Source of the DNA: Brachionus koreanus | Taxonomy: Eukaryota > Rotifera > Eurotatoria > Ploima > Brachionidae | NCBI GenBank assembly: GCA_016987375.1 | Contig: PJRA01000263.1 | Location: forward strand, 5,604,554-5,642,822 | Reading direction: 5' to 3' | Length of the DNA stretch: 38,269 nt | Shown here: piece after piece, positions 1-10,047 of the stretch | Numbering within the stretch: position 1 is the stretch's first letter | Layout of the letters: each line of letters begins with the position of its first letter | The notes under the pieces: generated by a model | What the model was told of the DNA's origin: nothing | Databases searched by the model: none | The model's input: only the letters and a program-made list of their open reading frames with translations | Program-made: the position numbers and the translations under genes

Positions 1-264
1 TTTTTTGATATTTGATGAATTACAAAGTTAAAACTAAAGAAATTTCATATCACATTATTTAAGGAGCTAACAAAATTATTATTATTATTTTTATTTTTGT
101 TTACGAAATGTTAGCCAAAGAAATTAAATTGCTGAATGTTAAAATAATCTTGTCTTATGAATTATTCTATTTATTTATTATATTTAACAAAATTCAAAAA
201 AAAATTAAAATTGTGTGAATTGATGCAAAAATTTAACAAAAGATTCAAAATATAGATGCACATA
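1..264. other. AT-rich intergenic DNA, nothing recognised
   Basis: Homopolymer-rich A/T sequence with no open reading frame or RNA signature that I can support. Confidence 0.6.
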
Positions 265-473
265 CCGGAGGGGTCTTTTGGACCCCTTTTGTAACTTCCT
301 TTATTTGCTTTTTATTCAATAAATTTAATCAGTTTTTTATAATTTTTTTTTCAATCATATCTTAAATAAAAAATATTATAAAATTATTGAATTTTTTCTA
401 TAAAATAATTTTATTTTCATTGATAAAAAGTATTAAAAACGATTTAAATAAAAGGGTCAAAATAATCATCCGG
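265..473. repeat. Candidate short inverted-repeat element (MITE-like)
   Basis: The left end begins CCGGAGGGGTC and contains a perfect 7-bp hairpin (AGGGGTC at 269-275, loop ttttg, GACCCCT at 281-287). The right end read on the minus strand begins CCGGATGATT and, like the left end, runs into TTTTG, ACCC and TTTT. The outer 5 bp match and the match after them is gapped. No clear target-site duplication is seen, so this may be two unrelated GC patches. Confidence 0.25.
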
Positions 474-861
474 TTTTTGAGTGTTAAAATTTTAAATCCA
501 ACAGGCATACCACATAAAAAATTATGACTTTTTGACAAATAATTAGCTAATTAAAGAAATTTCTTTAAAGGACTGGGTTAGATGGTTAAAAGCCTTTTTG
601 TAAAACATACAGAAAGAAAACCAAGCATTGAACAACAGTGACTTGATAAGCTATTTAAAATGAACAAAAATTAAAATTATTGACTTTAATAAAGATAACT
701 TTGAAATAAATTTTCAATAGATATATAGTTTGTCACTAACAGACAAACAAGCCATTCAGGTATACGGGCTATTATTTTATTGCTTACTTAATTTACTATT
801 TTTTTAGTTTATAAAATTAGATTAATTTGAAAAAAATTAGAGATAATTTTTTAGGGTATTT
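474..861. other. Intergenic DNA with one small hairpin
   Basis: AT-rich, no gene seen. It holds a perfect 7-bp inverted repeat (GTTTGTC at 728-734, loop actaaca, GACAAAC at 742-748), about 270 bp past the stop codon of the first LRR gene. I assign no role. Confidence 0.5.
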
Positions 862-867
862 TTTATT
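862..867 (-). terminator. Candidate poly(A) signal for the first LRR gene
   Basis: TTTATT on the plus strand reads AATAAA on the minus strand about 150 bp after the stop codon. AATAAA is frequent by chance in sequence this AT-rich, so only the position supports the call. Confidence 0.25.
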
Positions 868-1017
868 TATATTTTTGTTAGTTCGTCTTAAAATATAAAA
901 TTTTTAAAGAATAATTTTCTAAAATAAAAATAAAAACTAATCTAAAAATATTTAGTGTTAAAAAAAAAATTTCTAAAAAATTTTCTATGGCAACTTTTAA
1001 AAAGTAAAAACTGAAAA

Positions 1018-2610
1018 CTAACTAAAAAATTTAAAATAAACAAAATCAAAAATAATTAACAAAAACAAATTTAATAATTTAGATATAGAATTAAAACTAG
1101 CTTTTGAATTAACAAAAGTTAAATTATTCGATTTGGACAAATCGTTTCTTGTTTCCAAATCGTAAACAAAATCACCATTGTATGTGAAATTGCCAAAGGA
1201 GCTATTAAATAATGGAAATGATCTTGACCAAAACAATCCTGTTTGGTAACTTGGCGTGCTCAAAACTTTTGTCTCAAAGCATTCAAATTCTTTTTGAACT
1301 TTACACAATTTTTGCACAAATTCTTCACTATTAGTCGCATAACCACCACAGTCATAGTGGCTCAAATGTGTTGCAGTTCCATCATCTGCAATGCACATTC
1401 CATCTAACTCGACCATTCTACTAGCTCTACTAATTTGACAATCACACCTCATCAATTGGCCATTATCGCCACTATTCAATACAACTCTACTCATCAATCT
1501 GTGTCTTAGTATCATTGGCTCAGTAAATCCTTTGTACAATTGTCGCCAAATGCATGCACTTACATTTTCTATTGGATTAGAGCTCAAATCCAGTTCTTTC
1601 AAGTTAATAAATGGTCTTTTGGCAAGCTTAGAGCAAAAAGCCCGATTGCCTATGCTCGCTATGCTGTTGTTATTTAATAGAATTTTTTTTATCGCCTTAC
1701 GATTCGAATATCTATCAAAAGCATAGTCATTTATAGTTTTTAGTTTTTGTCTCTGAGAAGACAAGTCTACTAATTCTAAATTTTCAAGTGTAAAAAAAAT
1801 ACGGCTCGGTATGTGCTTCAAACTGTTCTGTTTTAGATTAAGAACAAGCAATGAGTTTAGATTGGCAAATGAGTGCTCGGCAATGGCACTGATTTCATTT
1901 GATTCCAAATTCAAATATTTTAAATTGACTAAATTTTGGAACGAATTGTCATTTAGTTGTTTGAGACGATTTTTTTCTAAACTAAGTTCGACAAGACTAG
2001 ACGGAAGTAAATTTTTGAAAGTTTCCGATTCGACCAGACTCTCGATGTAATTGTCCGCCAGGCTGAGTCTAATCAAATTGGTATCTACAAAATTGGGCAC
2101 ATAAATAAGTCTATTTCGATCTAACTCAAGTTTTTTCAGTTTATGCAGTTTTTTTATCAAATTGGTGAGACGAATTGTTTCCATTTGAATTAGATAGTTG
2201 TCGTTAAGTACGAGGGTTTGAAGCGAACTCTCGATTGGAATAAATGTGTTAGAGTTCAAGTATCTTAGCTTGTTTGAGCTTAGATCGAGCTCGCTTAGTC
2301 CCAGGATGTCGCGGAAAGTGTCTGCGGACAGTTTGTATATGCTGTTGCGGCTCAGGTCTATCTTCAGCACGTTTAGATGTGCGAAGCGGTCGTCGGGCAC
2401 CATTTGGAGCCCGTTGCCGCTGATGTCTATTAGCATGTTGTTGATATATGTCTTGCCGATGCGTCGCTTCGGGAACATGGTAAGAAAGCCATCGTGCGGA
2501 CACCGTATCGTGTCTCTGGCGCACGAGCAGCCTAGGAATATGCAATCTGCGTGCGCCTCGGTCTCAATCACGTACGCGCACAAAACAAAGCTCATCCAAA
2601 TAAATAGCAT
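1018..2610 (-). CDS. Secreted or GPI-anchored leucine-rich-repeat protein (paralogue 1)
   Basis: This 530-aa protein is predicted to act outside the cell as a ligand-binding or adhesion surface. The N terminus (1-20) is a signal peptide. An LRRNT-like cap follows (Cys23, 28, 30, 37; C-x4-C-x-C-x6-C). About twelve LRRs span residues 59-355, mostly of the 24-residue LxxLxLxxNxI type, with irregular longer units near 131-159 and 278-336. A C-terminal cysteine cap has Cys326, 353, 389, 391, 406, 421, 436 and 444. Residues 445-507 are Ser/Asn/Phe-rich with N-x-S/T sites at Asn469, 474 and 496. The last ~20 residues are hydrophobic with no basic tail, which fits a GPI signal better than a transmembrane anchor with a cytoplasmic domain. 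The coding region has no intron. Its GC content is clearly above the flanks. The paralogue lies at 11791-13491 on the same strand. The ligand is unknown. Membership of the LRR superfamily is secure and GPI anchoring is inferred. Confidence 0.93.
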   Translation of the reverse strand: MLFIWMSFVLCAYVIETEAHADCIFLGCSCARDTIRCPHDGFLTMFPKRRIGKTYINNMLIDISGNGLQMVPDDRFAHLNVLKIDLSRNSIYKLSADTFRDILGLSELDLSSNKLRYLNSNTFIPIESSLQTLVLNDNYLIQMETIRLTNLIKKLHKLKKLELDRNRLIYVPNFVDTNLIRLSLADNYIESLVESETFKNLLPSSLVELSLEKNRLKQLNDNSFQNLVNLKYLNLESNEISAIAEHSFANLNSLLVLNLKQNSLKHIPSRIFFTLENLELVDLSSQRQKLKTINDYAFDRYSNRKAIKKILLNNNSIASIGNRAFCSKLAKRPFINLKELDLSSNPIENVSACIWRQLYKGFTEPMILRHRLMSRVVLNSGDNGQLMRCDCQISRASRMVELDGMCIADDGTATHLSHYDCGGYATNSEEFVQKLCKVQKEFECFETKVLSTPSYQTGLFWSRSFPLFNSSFGNFTYNGDFVYDLETRNDLSKSNNLTFVNSKASFNSISKLLNLFLLIIFDFVYFKFFS

Positions 2611-2615
2611 TTCAT
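2592..2615 (-). promoter_or_regulatory. Overlapping upstream micro-ORF at the first LRR start
   Basis: An ATG at 2615-2613 lies 5 nt before the chosen start (2610-2608) in another frame. It opens a 7-codon frame ending TGA at 2594-2592. That TGA overlaps the ATG of Met6 (2595-2593) as ATGA. Starting at Met6 would still leave a usable signal peptide, so start choice here is uncertain. Whether the upstream ATG is in the mRNA is not known. Confidence 0.35.
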
Positions 2616-3127
2616 TTAAAATATTGATAGATTTTTTTTTTATTTAATCAAAAATACAAAAATAAATAAAAAAATTTAGATAAACAATTAATTTTAACAT
2701 GATCTTTTAAAATGTTTATTTTTTGTTTTGTTTTGTTTTGTTTTGTTTTGTTTTGTTTTATTCTTCTATTTAAAAATCATTCTAAAAAAAATAAGAAAAA
2801 TAGAAAAAAATTTTCGAGAATTTTTTTTTATTTTTATCTGATGCACATATAAGTGCCAACGAGTATGAAAAAAAATTTAAAAGATAAAAAAAAAAGTTAT
2901 TGAAAATTTACTATTTATTACGATTTAGAATCGATTTTATTAGTTTTTGTTTTTAAACTAGATTTAATCGAGCGAGCAAGCTTGTAAGTAATCTAAAAAG
3001 AAATAAGTTAGAATAATTTATGATTAGAATGCGAATACTTTCAAAAGAAATTCAGAAGCTTAGGTATCTAATCTTATCATAAAAATTTCACAAAATAGCT
3101 GCTCAATCGAAACCAATGCGAAACGAC
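2616..3127. other. Upstream region of the first LRR gene
   Basis: A/T-homopolymer-rich DNA upstream of the minus-strand gene. Apart from a pentanucleotide microsatellite it holds nothing I recognise. No splice acceptor is obvious next to the ATG. Confidence 0.5.
2721..2755. repeat. (TTTTG)7 microsatellite
   Basis: Seven uninterrupted TTTTG units followed by TTTTA, about 110 bp upstream of the first LRR start codon. It is directly visible and likely length-polymorphic. Confidence 0.95.
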
Positions 3128-3191
3128 ACGCTCATCAGACCCGACTTATGCACAGGGTTCTCTAACCATTCGAGTCTGGTGAAGCGAGCGT
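3128..3191. other. Extended hairpin in a GC-richer island upstream of LRR gene 1
   Basis: Nested complementary arms are visible: ACGCTC (3128-3133) with GAGCGT (3186-3191), CAGAC (3136-3140) with GTCTG (3174-3178), CGA (3142-3144) with TCG (3170-3172), and GGTT (3156-3159) with AACC (3164-3167) around a CTCT loop. The arms are interrupted by small mismatches and one larger bulge on the right side. The island stands out against AT-rich flanks and lies about 520-580 bp upstream of the gene. It could be a structured RNA, a regulatory cruciform or part of an old repeat. Confidence 0.35.
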
Positions 3192-4484
3192 TCCATCTAA
3201 TTGCTCGGCAATCTATCACAGATATTCTCTAATACTCATAGATCAATTGATTGAAATTCAGAAATAAATCGAACTGTTTATATATTGGATAAAACATTTT
3301 TCTACTTATATCAGAGATTTTGTTTTCATTTTGCGATCTCGAGTGCATTCTGGAATAAACAATGATAATTAATAAGGAATTTTACCTAATCGAATGATAA
3401 AAATCGGTAATAAGCATACAATTAATCAAAATATCATATCAATTAAATAAGTTTGTATAGATTTGTTTTAATTAGGATTCGCTCAGCTATTCTGGTTACA
3501 AGCCATCAGCTCTAAATTAAATCGAAATTATCCCGAGTCTCAGCTCTTTGTTTGCAATTGTTCTGCTGACTTTTTTCATGAGCTTTGTTTATTTAACACC
3601 TAAAAACTATTAACCAACGCCTTTGCAGACTTAAAATTGGCTGTTTTGTTCTTTAATTATATAATACGGAATTTTGTTTGTTTATCACTTAAATTTTTCT
3701 TAATCCATTAGAGAAAACATGCCTCAAATTGTGCATTTGTTTTAATTAAATCACGAGACCCAAAAGCAAATTTTTTTTTATTTATTCAAATAAAAATATA
3801 AAAAAGTAAAATATTACAACTATTTTTTTTTCTTGTAAAAATAATTCAATTAATTAAAAATTAAACCTTACCTCGAAGAATTTTTCTTGCCAAATTTGCC
3901 ATGTTTAGTGTGTAAATTTAGATTAAAAATAAAATTTCAAAATAAAAAAAATCTAAATTTTATTTTTTTTTTAATTTAATTTCCTAGATAAAATGAGAAA
4001 AATTTTAACTTTAAATTCTAAAAAATACTCAAAATTTAAATAAAAAATAATTTTCCCAAAAAAAGTGTGATTTTTTTTTCAAACTGATCATTTGACAAAT
4101 TATTACAAATTAAATAATATACATTCTTGCTGTATATTATCGGAAATTTTCGATTGGACTTGAACTCAATTTAGATAAATAAATTAATCTCTTCTTTTAA
4201 AAGAACAAATATATCTTTTATACTCAATTTTTAAATTTTTTTTTCAATTTTGTCTGTGAGACTTGAATTAATAGATAAATAAAATAATTAGAAATTTACC
4301 TATTTAAAAAATTTACCTATTTTTTTGACTTTTGGACAAATCTGAAAACAATAAAAACAAACATGACAACTGGAAGATCTAAAACATCTATTTATTGTTT
4401 TTTTTAAACTTATCCTAAACTGGTCAATTGAATTTTCAAGTTCCTAATTTATTCTGTTTTTATTTTTAATTTTGCTATTAGCAG
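3192..4484. other. AT-rich intergenic DNA
   Basis: No gene or repeat could be supported. Slightly GC-richer patches occur near 3200-3250 and 3470-3560 without coding character. Confidence 0.55.
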
Positions 4485-4527
4485 ATGCAAACTTAGTATA
4501 TATATGTACAATATACTTAGTTTGCAT
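4485..4527. repeat. 17-bp inverted repeat around a 9-nt loop
   Basis: ATGCAAACTTAGTATAT (4485-4501) faces ATATACTTAGTTTGCAT (4511-4527). The arms are complementary at 16 of 17 positions. The structure ends 17 bp before the TTAA that opens the element at 4545. It could be a minimal hairpin element or an old insertion scar. Confidence 0.7.
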
Positions 4528-4544
4528 TACAATAATAACCAATT

Positions 4545-5186
4545 TTAAGTTCGTGAAAACAAGCTCTTTTCGTTTTTTTTCATCAAATTTTTTTTTCTTA
4601 TTTGTTTAAAAATTATTTTTAAGTAATTAGCAGTCAACGCAGGGATTTTTCAACCCTCGGTGTTACTTTTTCTTTGTTAACTTTTTATTCCGTAAAAATA
4701 AACATAATTTACAACAAAATCAATTAAAATTAAATTAATATTAATATTATAAGACTAGCTTTAGAGTATCCGTAAGCCTCCTCTAACTTGCAGCATTAGG
4801 TTAGATTCCCAGCCGTAGCAACTACGGGCTCATCGATGGACACAGAGGTTTCAAACCGATTGAAACCAAGTTGCTTTATTTTAAAAATGGAGGCATTAAG
4901 AGACACTAATTTGCAAGGGAATACATTAACACTAAGTTTATTTGAAGAGTTTTAAAAGGAAAACATTTTACAAAAATGATACACGCATAAAAAGATTTCA
5001 TTTTCAGTAATGAAATTAATTTTAAACCTAAATAAAAAATAATTTCATTTCAAATTAAAACAAATTCTATCATTTCTTTGATATTAATAACTTTTTCTTG
5101 TTACTATGTTTCACCAAGTTTTAATCATTATTTAGAATTAAATTTGATGAAAAACAAAAGATAAACGCTTGTTTTCAAGAGCTTAA
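4545..5186. mobile_element. TTAA-flanked inverted-repeat transposon (piggyBac-type MITE candidate)
   Basis: The left end is TTAA (4545-4548) then GTTCGTGAAAACAAGC. The right end read inward on the minus strand is TTAA (5186-5183) then GCTCTTGAAAACAAGC, matching at 14 of 16 positions. Similarity continues inward (left 4549-4590, right 5141-5182), both arms sharing TCTTTT and a T-run followed by CATCAAATTT, so each terminal repeat is about 42 bp. TTAA duplications are the hallmark of piggyBac-superfamily insertion. No transposase frame is present, so this is a nonautonomous or dead copy. It carries a tRNA-derived SINE head inside. Superfamily assignment is inferred from the TTAA alone. Confidence 0.7.
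4749..4880 (+). mobile_element. tRNA-derived SINE head nested in the TTAA element
   Basis: An A-box-like TAGCTTTAGAG (4756-4766) and a B-box-like GGTTAGATTCC (4799-4809; consensus GGTTCRANNCC with one change) are 43 bp apart, the spacing of a tRNA gene. The acceptor arms do not pair, so this is not a working tRNA. The body after the head is unlike the copies at 14853 and 18698. Its end near 4880 is a guess. Confidence 0.45.
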
Positions 5187-7981
5187 AATTTGCTTTTTTT
5201 GATTGCTTTTCAACATTTCACATAATTGAGGTATAAAATTGTAAATCCTTTTGAACAAATATCCGCTATTTTAGGAAGTAAAATAAATATTTGAAAATAA
5301 ATTTAAAAAAGCATCTGTTCAAAAAGCTTTTATTTCTAAAATGTTTAGAAAATAAATTAAATGTTTTTAAACTTTGATCTTGTTAATCGATTATTGGCTT
5401 TCAATTACAAGTAAAGCTTTAGTAATCGTTAGAAAATGTTTTTAAAGAATATAAACATTAATGGGAACAGGATCTTTAAGTTGGAGAACTAAGAACATTA
5501 CATAGGTGAAACTGAATTGAGTAAACACTTAAAAATAGTTAAGTTTGGTTAATATTAAATAAATTAACAGCAATAGAAAAATTTTATCATTCAAATAAAG
5601 TCTGATCGAGACCTCATCGATAGGAAAAATATCTGGAGTTGTGTAACTTTTGATTATTTTAGGAATGCTGTTTGTCTAGAATTGCATTTGAATTACTCGA
5701 ATATTGAAAAATTATCTTATGTTTATTTTTAGCTTTAAGAAATTTAATTAAAATTTCTAAAGAATATAAATAAGATATTTGCTCAAATAGCTCGAGTCTC
5801 TCTATTTTATTTTAGCTTTAGAAGAACATTTTTTTGTTTTATCTTATTTTATTCAAAAATAAATAATTATGCCTTCATTTACCGAACAAAAATGTTATTT
5901 TGTTTACAGGACAGTAAACAAAAAATTTAGTTGAAAGTCTTAAATAAAAACTTAAACAATTGTCTTTTATTTTACAAAAATCAAAACAATTAAAAATCAA
6001 TTAATTTTTTTTTAAAATATCATAAAAGAGGAAAAAATTTTTGTCACCTTATCGCTAATACTAAAAAAAATCATTAATCACACAAAAAAAAAACATCTTT
6101 GTCTAAATTAAATCTAATTTTTGAACATTGAAAAAATTTGATATTGATAGCTTTCAATTTTCAGTAGAAAAAAAAACAAAAAATATCCTTTATCTTTAGA
6201 GCAGTAAATTTTTCATTTAATAGTACTGTTATTTTTTTAGTTAATTTTCAAAAAACAAAATAATTAATTTATTGGAAATTTGTTAGAAAATATTCAGATG
6301 CTGTCTATCAATTTTTTTCTAAACTTAAATTCTAAAAATATTCTGTTTAAGTTTAAAATTTATGGAAAATTTTTAACTAAAGAAAGATGGTCAATTCGGA
6401 ATATTCAAAATAAAGGTTTAATTGTATCAAATAAAAGACTTTAACTACTTAAAAATTTAAATTTTTTTGATATTTTATTTTACTTTGATTGTTATTTTTT
6501 ATTGATTTTTAACTTACCGTAAAACCTTGCAAACCACTCCATGGTATTTAAAAGAGAAAAGACTAGGGTTATTATTTAAAAAAGCATTTTTTTTTGGCAA
6601 ATTACACAATAAAACCTCGAGTTAGTTTGAAAGGTTTTAAGGTAAAACAAAAATAAATAGAATTAATTAAAATTTTTGATTTTTTTGGGATAACGGATTT
6701 AGAAAATGCTTTAAAGATTATTATTAGGCATTATTTCATAAAGCCAAAGTCACAGTAAAGGGCTCAATAATTGAAAAGAATTTAAAGAAGCTTAAACCGA
6801 AAGCAAAGGTTGCCGTGATACTACTACTACTTCTAAATTAATCCTAAGTTTAAATTTAAAATAACCTGGGTTAGGAAAAAATTATCTGTAATTATAAAAT
6901 ATTCTTAGACTTAAATAAAATATTATTTTAAAATAAAGATGGAATGATTAAGCTGGGAACAATTTTTTCTGATGAAAATTTCAAAAATTTTAATGGAAAT
7001 ATTTTCTGACCAAAATATTCAAGATATAGGTTAAACAAACTTTGATTAAAATTTGTGATTTTTTCAAAATTTAGAAAATTTGAATTTTTTTAAATGCTCT
7101 GCACAAAGCTAAACTAAAATTGCTTAAAGCTTTATCCTTCATTTTAAGATTAGATTAATATAATTTAATTTGAATGATATTAATAGCATTAATAATTTGC
7201 TACAGCAGGAGACCTAGATGACATTTAATCATTTAAATTTTACCAATTTTTCGATAAAAATATTTTTTAATTGAGAATAATTATACTGATGAATTAAGCT
7301 ATTTTTAGAAATATTTTTCTATTTTGACCACAAACCAACATGATTTTGAGCTTAAATTCTTGATGAGTATACCAGAATATTTTAGGGGAAAATGTAAAAT
7401 TTATTCTCAAACAATCGATTTATAACTAAATTTTGATGTAGTCAAATTCATCTTAATACGAAATTAATGATGTAGATTCATTGATGCTTAATATTTTTTG
7501 CTGCTATTAGACTCTCAAAAAAAATATTCTACTAGCTTAACATGCTAAATAAATTTAAATTATTTGTGTTTTTGTTATATTGAATAAATCCTTAAACTAA
7601 AATTTATCGATTAATAAGAATTGATTGATAAGATTTTTTGAGCTAGGCATTTTACACAGCAGATTGGTTTCTAGGTTTCAGCTTATGTAAATTGGTTTTA
7701 AAAATCTTCTCGTTTAAAACAATTACTTAAAGACTTTTTTTAAATTATCAGTTAAATTAATAGATTCATTTTTTTTAAGGGTTCATTATTTTCTAAATGG
7801 ACAAAACTAGATTTTTTGCAGGTTTAAAAGAAAAAATTCCAAAAATTTTTAAATAAGAAAATCATGTCTCAACAGTTTCTATGCTCATAAATAATGGTAA
7901 ATCTGAGCTTCTCAAATTAATTACATATTTATTGTAAAAATATCTTAAAACTAAAGTAACTAGGTTATTGTTTTAGGAATA
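5187..7981. other. Long AT-rich intergenic stretch
   Basis: 2.8 kb without a supportable gene, RNA or repeat. All frames are closed at short intervals. It is probably old transposon-derived or neutral DNA. Confidence 0.55.
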
Positions 7982-8335
7982 TTAAAGTTCACGAAATTCA
8001 AAACTTTAATGCTTTGTGAATTCTATATTTTTTGACTCTAAACTCAAAATTTAATAAAAATAAAGTAAAAAAGTAAAGCCATAGATTTGTTTAGAATTTT
8101 GTCTAGATATCTTTTTAAATTAAGTGTTTTTTTAAAATAGTGAGGTCATAATTGATCCCTAGGTGAATATACAATTTGAATAAAAAAAACACGTTTTTAA
8201 AGGGTTTGCTATTTTTGAAACCCTGGATGTAAAAATTTTTTTTCTTAACCCAGCCCAAAAAATTTTCTTTACGAATTTTGAGTCAAAAATGGGGAATTCA
8301 GATAGCATTTAAGTTTTGAATTTCGTGAACTTTAA
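7982..8335. mobile_element. Second TTAA-flanked inverted-repeat element
   Basis: The left end is TTAA (7982-7985) then AGTTCACGAAATTCAAAACT. The right end read on the minus strand is TTAA (8335-8332) followed by the same 20 bases. The inverted repeat continues about 60 bp inward on each side with scattered mismatches and one small offset, through AATGCT, TGAATTC and TTTTTGACTC. A hairpin (AGGGTTT at 8201-8207, AAACCCT at 8218-8224) lies inside. There is no transposase frame. The terminal sequence differs from the 4545-5186 element apart from a loosely similar TTCRYGAAA core, so it is a separate family with the same target preference. Confidence 0.8.
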
Positions 8336-8511
8336 CATGTAGATAAACTTATTTAATCAATTTTTTTATTAAAAAATATCATTATATTTGGTTTTATTTT
8401 TCATTCTTTTCTTTAATTTACATTAATATATTTAAATATTTTTAAAATATAATCATATATCAAAATAAATCTATCAAAAAATAATTTATTTAAACTTAAT
8501 TTCACGAACAT

Positions 8512-8898
8512 TTTTGATATTAAACTTTTCCCTCAACATAAATGACTTTCCAGATTATGTTTCAAATAAGATGTATGCTGATAACTCAAAAATCTTAGCA
8601 ACTGTTAGCCAATTTTATGAAAAAATTAAGTTACAGAAAAATTTAGATGATATTTGTGAATAGATACAGATATGAGGTATGGGTTTGTGTGCTAAAAAGT
8701 GAAATTCATGCATTTAATGAGAAACATAAGTACCAATGAAGATAGTGGAGATGTAATACTTGAGGTTACTAGCTGCGAAAGAGATTTAGGAGTGATGGTA
8801 TCATCTTATTTTAAGTAAAAAGTGCAAGGCAAAAGCAATTAAGATCCTAGGAATGATTAGGCGAACGTTTAGCTTAGTTTGTTGAACTAGCATAATTG
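8512..8898 (+). pseudogene. Non-LTR retrotransposon reverse transcriptase, palm fragment (broken)
   Basis: This is the remains of a LINE reverse transcriptase of CR1/Jockey type. The first frame reads INDFPDYVSNKMYADNSKIL. The catalytic motif is ADN where active enzymes have ADD. Two in-frame stops follow (the first at 8661-8663). A shift then gives KFMHL, SCERDLGVMVSS, and a second shift gives KAIKILGMIRRTFS, which are conserved downstream motifs in this order. Stops, frameshifts and the lost Asp show that it cannot be active. No endonuclease domain or 5' part is present upstream. Confidence 0.8.
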
Positions 8899-9158
8899 AC
8901 ACAATTGATGATATAGACCGTTGTTTACAGTACAATCGCTGTGAACTACTTTATATACATATTTTATATAAATTGAATTAAATGATTAAATGGATAAGAA
9001 AAAAAAACGATATGTGCGGTTTTGCTGTTTGTGTTTATGCTTTGGTTCTTAATTTTCACAACAGACGCCTCTCAGAATGCTATTTGTTTCTAGCTCTTCT
9101 TCTTTGTCTTCTTTCGTCAATTTGTCTTTCTCTAGTGTCCCATGAAACACACAATTCT
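8899..9158. other. Unrelated insertion inside the LINE remnant
   Basis: About 260 bp separate the RRTFS motif from the SLWAKSFTSMRRP motif. In this family they normally lie a few residues apart. The intervening DNA has no retroelement similarity that I can see. It is probably a nested insertion, but its ends are not defined. The open frame from 8982 runs through it only by chance before joining the LINE frame. Confidence 0.45.
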
Positions 9159-9420
9159 TTATGGGCAAAATCATTTACTTCTATGAGAAGACCTCAACTA
9201 GAGTTTGCAGTGAAAGTGTGGAATCCAGGTAAAAAGATGGATGAGAATGCATTAGAAAAAGTAAAGGAATGCGCAACAAAACTACCTTTGACTTGGAGAG
9301 CTATAGAGTATGAAATGCGATTGTTGAAGATGGGTCTAACAAAACTAAGTGAAAGACGAGTGAGAGAGGACTTGATTGAGATTTAAGAACTAGTAAATGG
9401 ATTGAAAACTGTTAAGCTAA
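9159..9420 (+). pseudogene. Non-LTR retrotransposon reverse transcriptase, post-palm fragment
   Basis: The same LINE continues after the insertion. It reads SMRRPQLEFAVKVWNP, then LEKVKECATKLP, LLKMGLTKLSERRVREDLIE and, after a TAA at 9384-9386, ELVNGLKTVKL. These match the conserved order of LEYAVQVWNP, LEKVQRRATK, L..LGL..L..RR.RGDLIE and LVNG motifs in CR1/Jockey-like LINEs, as I know them. An ATG-initiated frame of 134 codons (8982-9386) covers most of this, but its first ~59 residues belong to the insertion. It should not be annotated as a host gene. Weaker traces may run to about 9545. Confidence 0.8.
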
Positions 9421-9545
9421 CTAAAGTCTCTTTATCTGTATCGGAAGAGAAAGAGGCAATATCAAAAGGCAATTGTATGAAAATTAACAGGAAAAGCTTT
9501 CAGAAATGATTTCAGAAATCAATGATAGGACCTATCTTAACCAGA

Positions 9546-10047
9546 TCAGCCAGTCGTGAAAAGAAGACGCTTTGCTAAAGACGTGATGTTGTGTTTTTGG
9601 TGGAATTTCATACAGCTAGAACAATGGCAAAAACCAGAAAAGATCGAATTTCCAGCAATCATCCAGCAAAAAGTCCAGATCTTTATGGTATAAATGTTTT
9701 TTTTTATGATTTTCAATCAATTTCCCTTTTCATATTATTAACTTAAGATATTTTTTCGATAATTCAGGCTTTTTGACAATTTAGGTCATCAGATTGGTAG
9801 CAAAATTAGGAATTGAACATTTAATTACTATCTGAATTATAAGCATGGAAATCAACCAGCTTCAGCAAGTAAACAAAACTCAAACTGTCCAATTCTGTAG
9901 TAAAAGCAACACTGATGTACTGAGGTGAATATTCGGGGATGTGGGAATCTGAAGGGAAAAGTCTCACACCTTCCACACTGGAAGCTTGTAGAGGATTCTG
10001 GGGATAACTTGTCCTGATACATTGCTAAATCGAATGCTGAATTGTAG
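9546..10047. other. DNA between two LINE remnants
   Basis: GC-richer patches (about 9550-9690 and 9870-10040) suggest more decayed retroelement, but no frame holds together. The minus-strand frame at 9852-10082 has no recognisable domain and overlaps the start of the next LINE fragment. Confidence 0.4.

Noticed and set aside
1532..2647. Open frames on the plus strand and in another minus-strand frame over LRR gene 1
   Set aside because: They are antisense or out-of-frame shadows of the LRR gene and lack domains of their own.
8982..9386. A 134-codon ORF with a hydrophobic N-terminal part that looks like a membrane protein
   Set aside because: Its C-terminal half is LINE reverse transcriptase and its N-terminal half is an insertion read through by chance.
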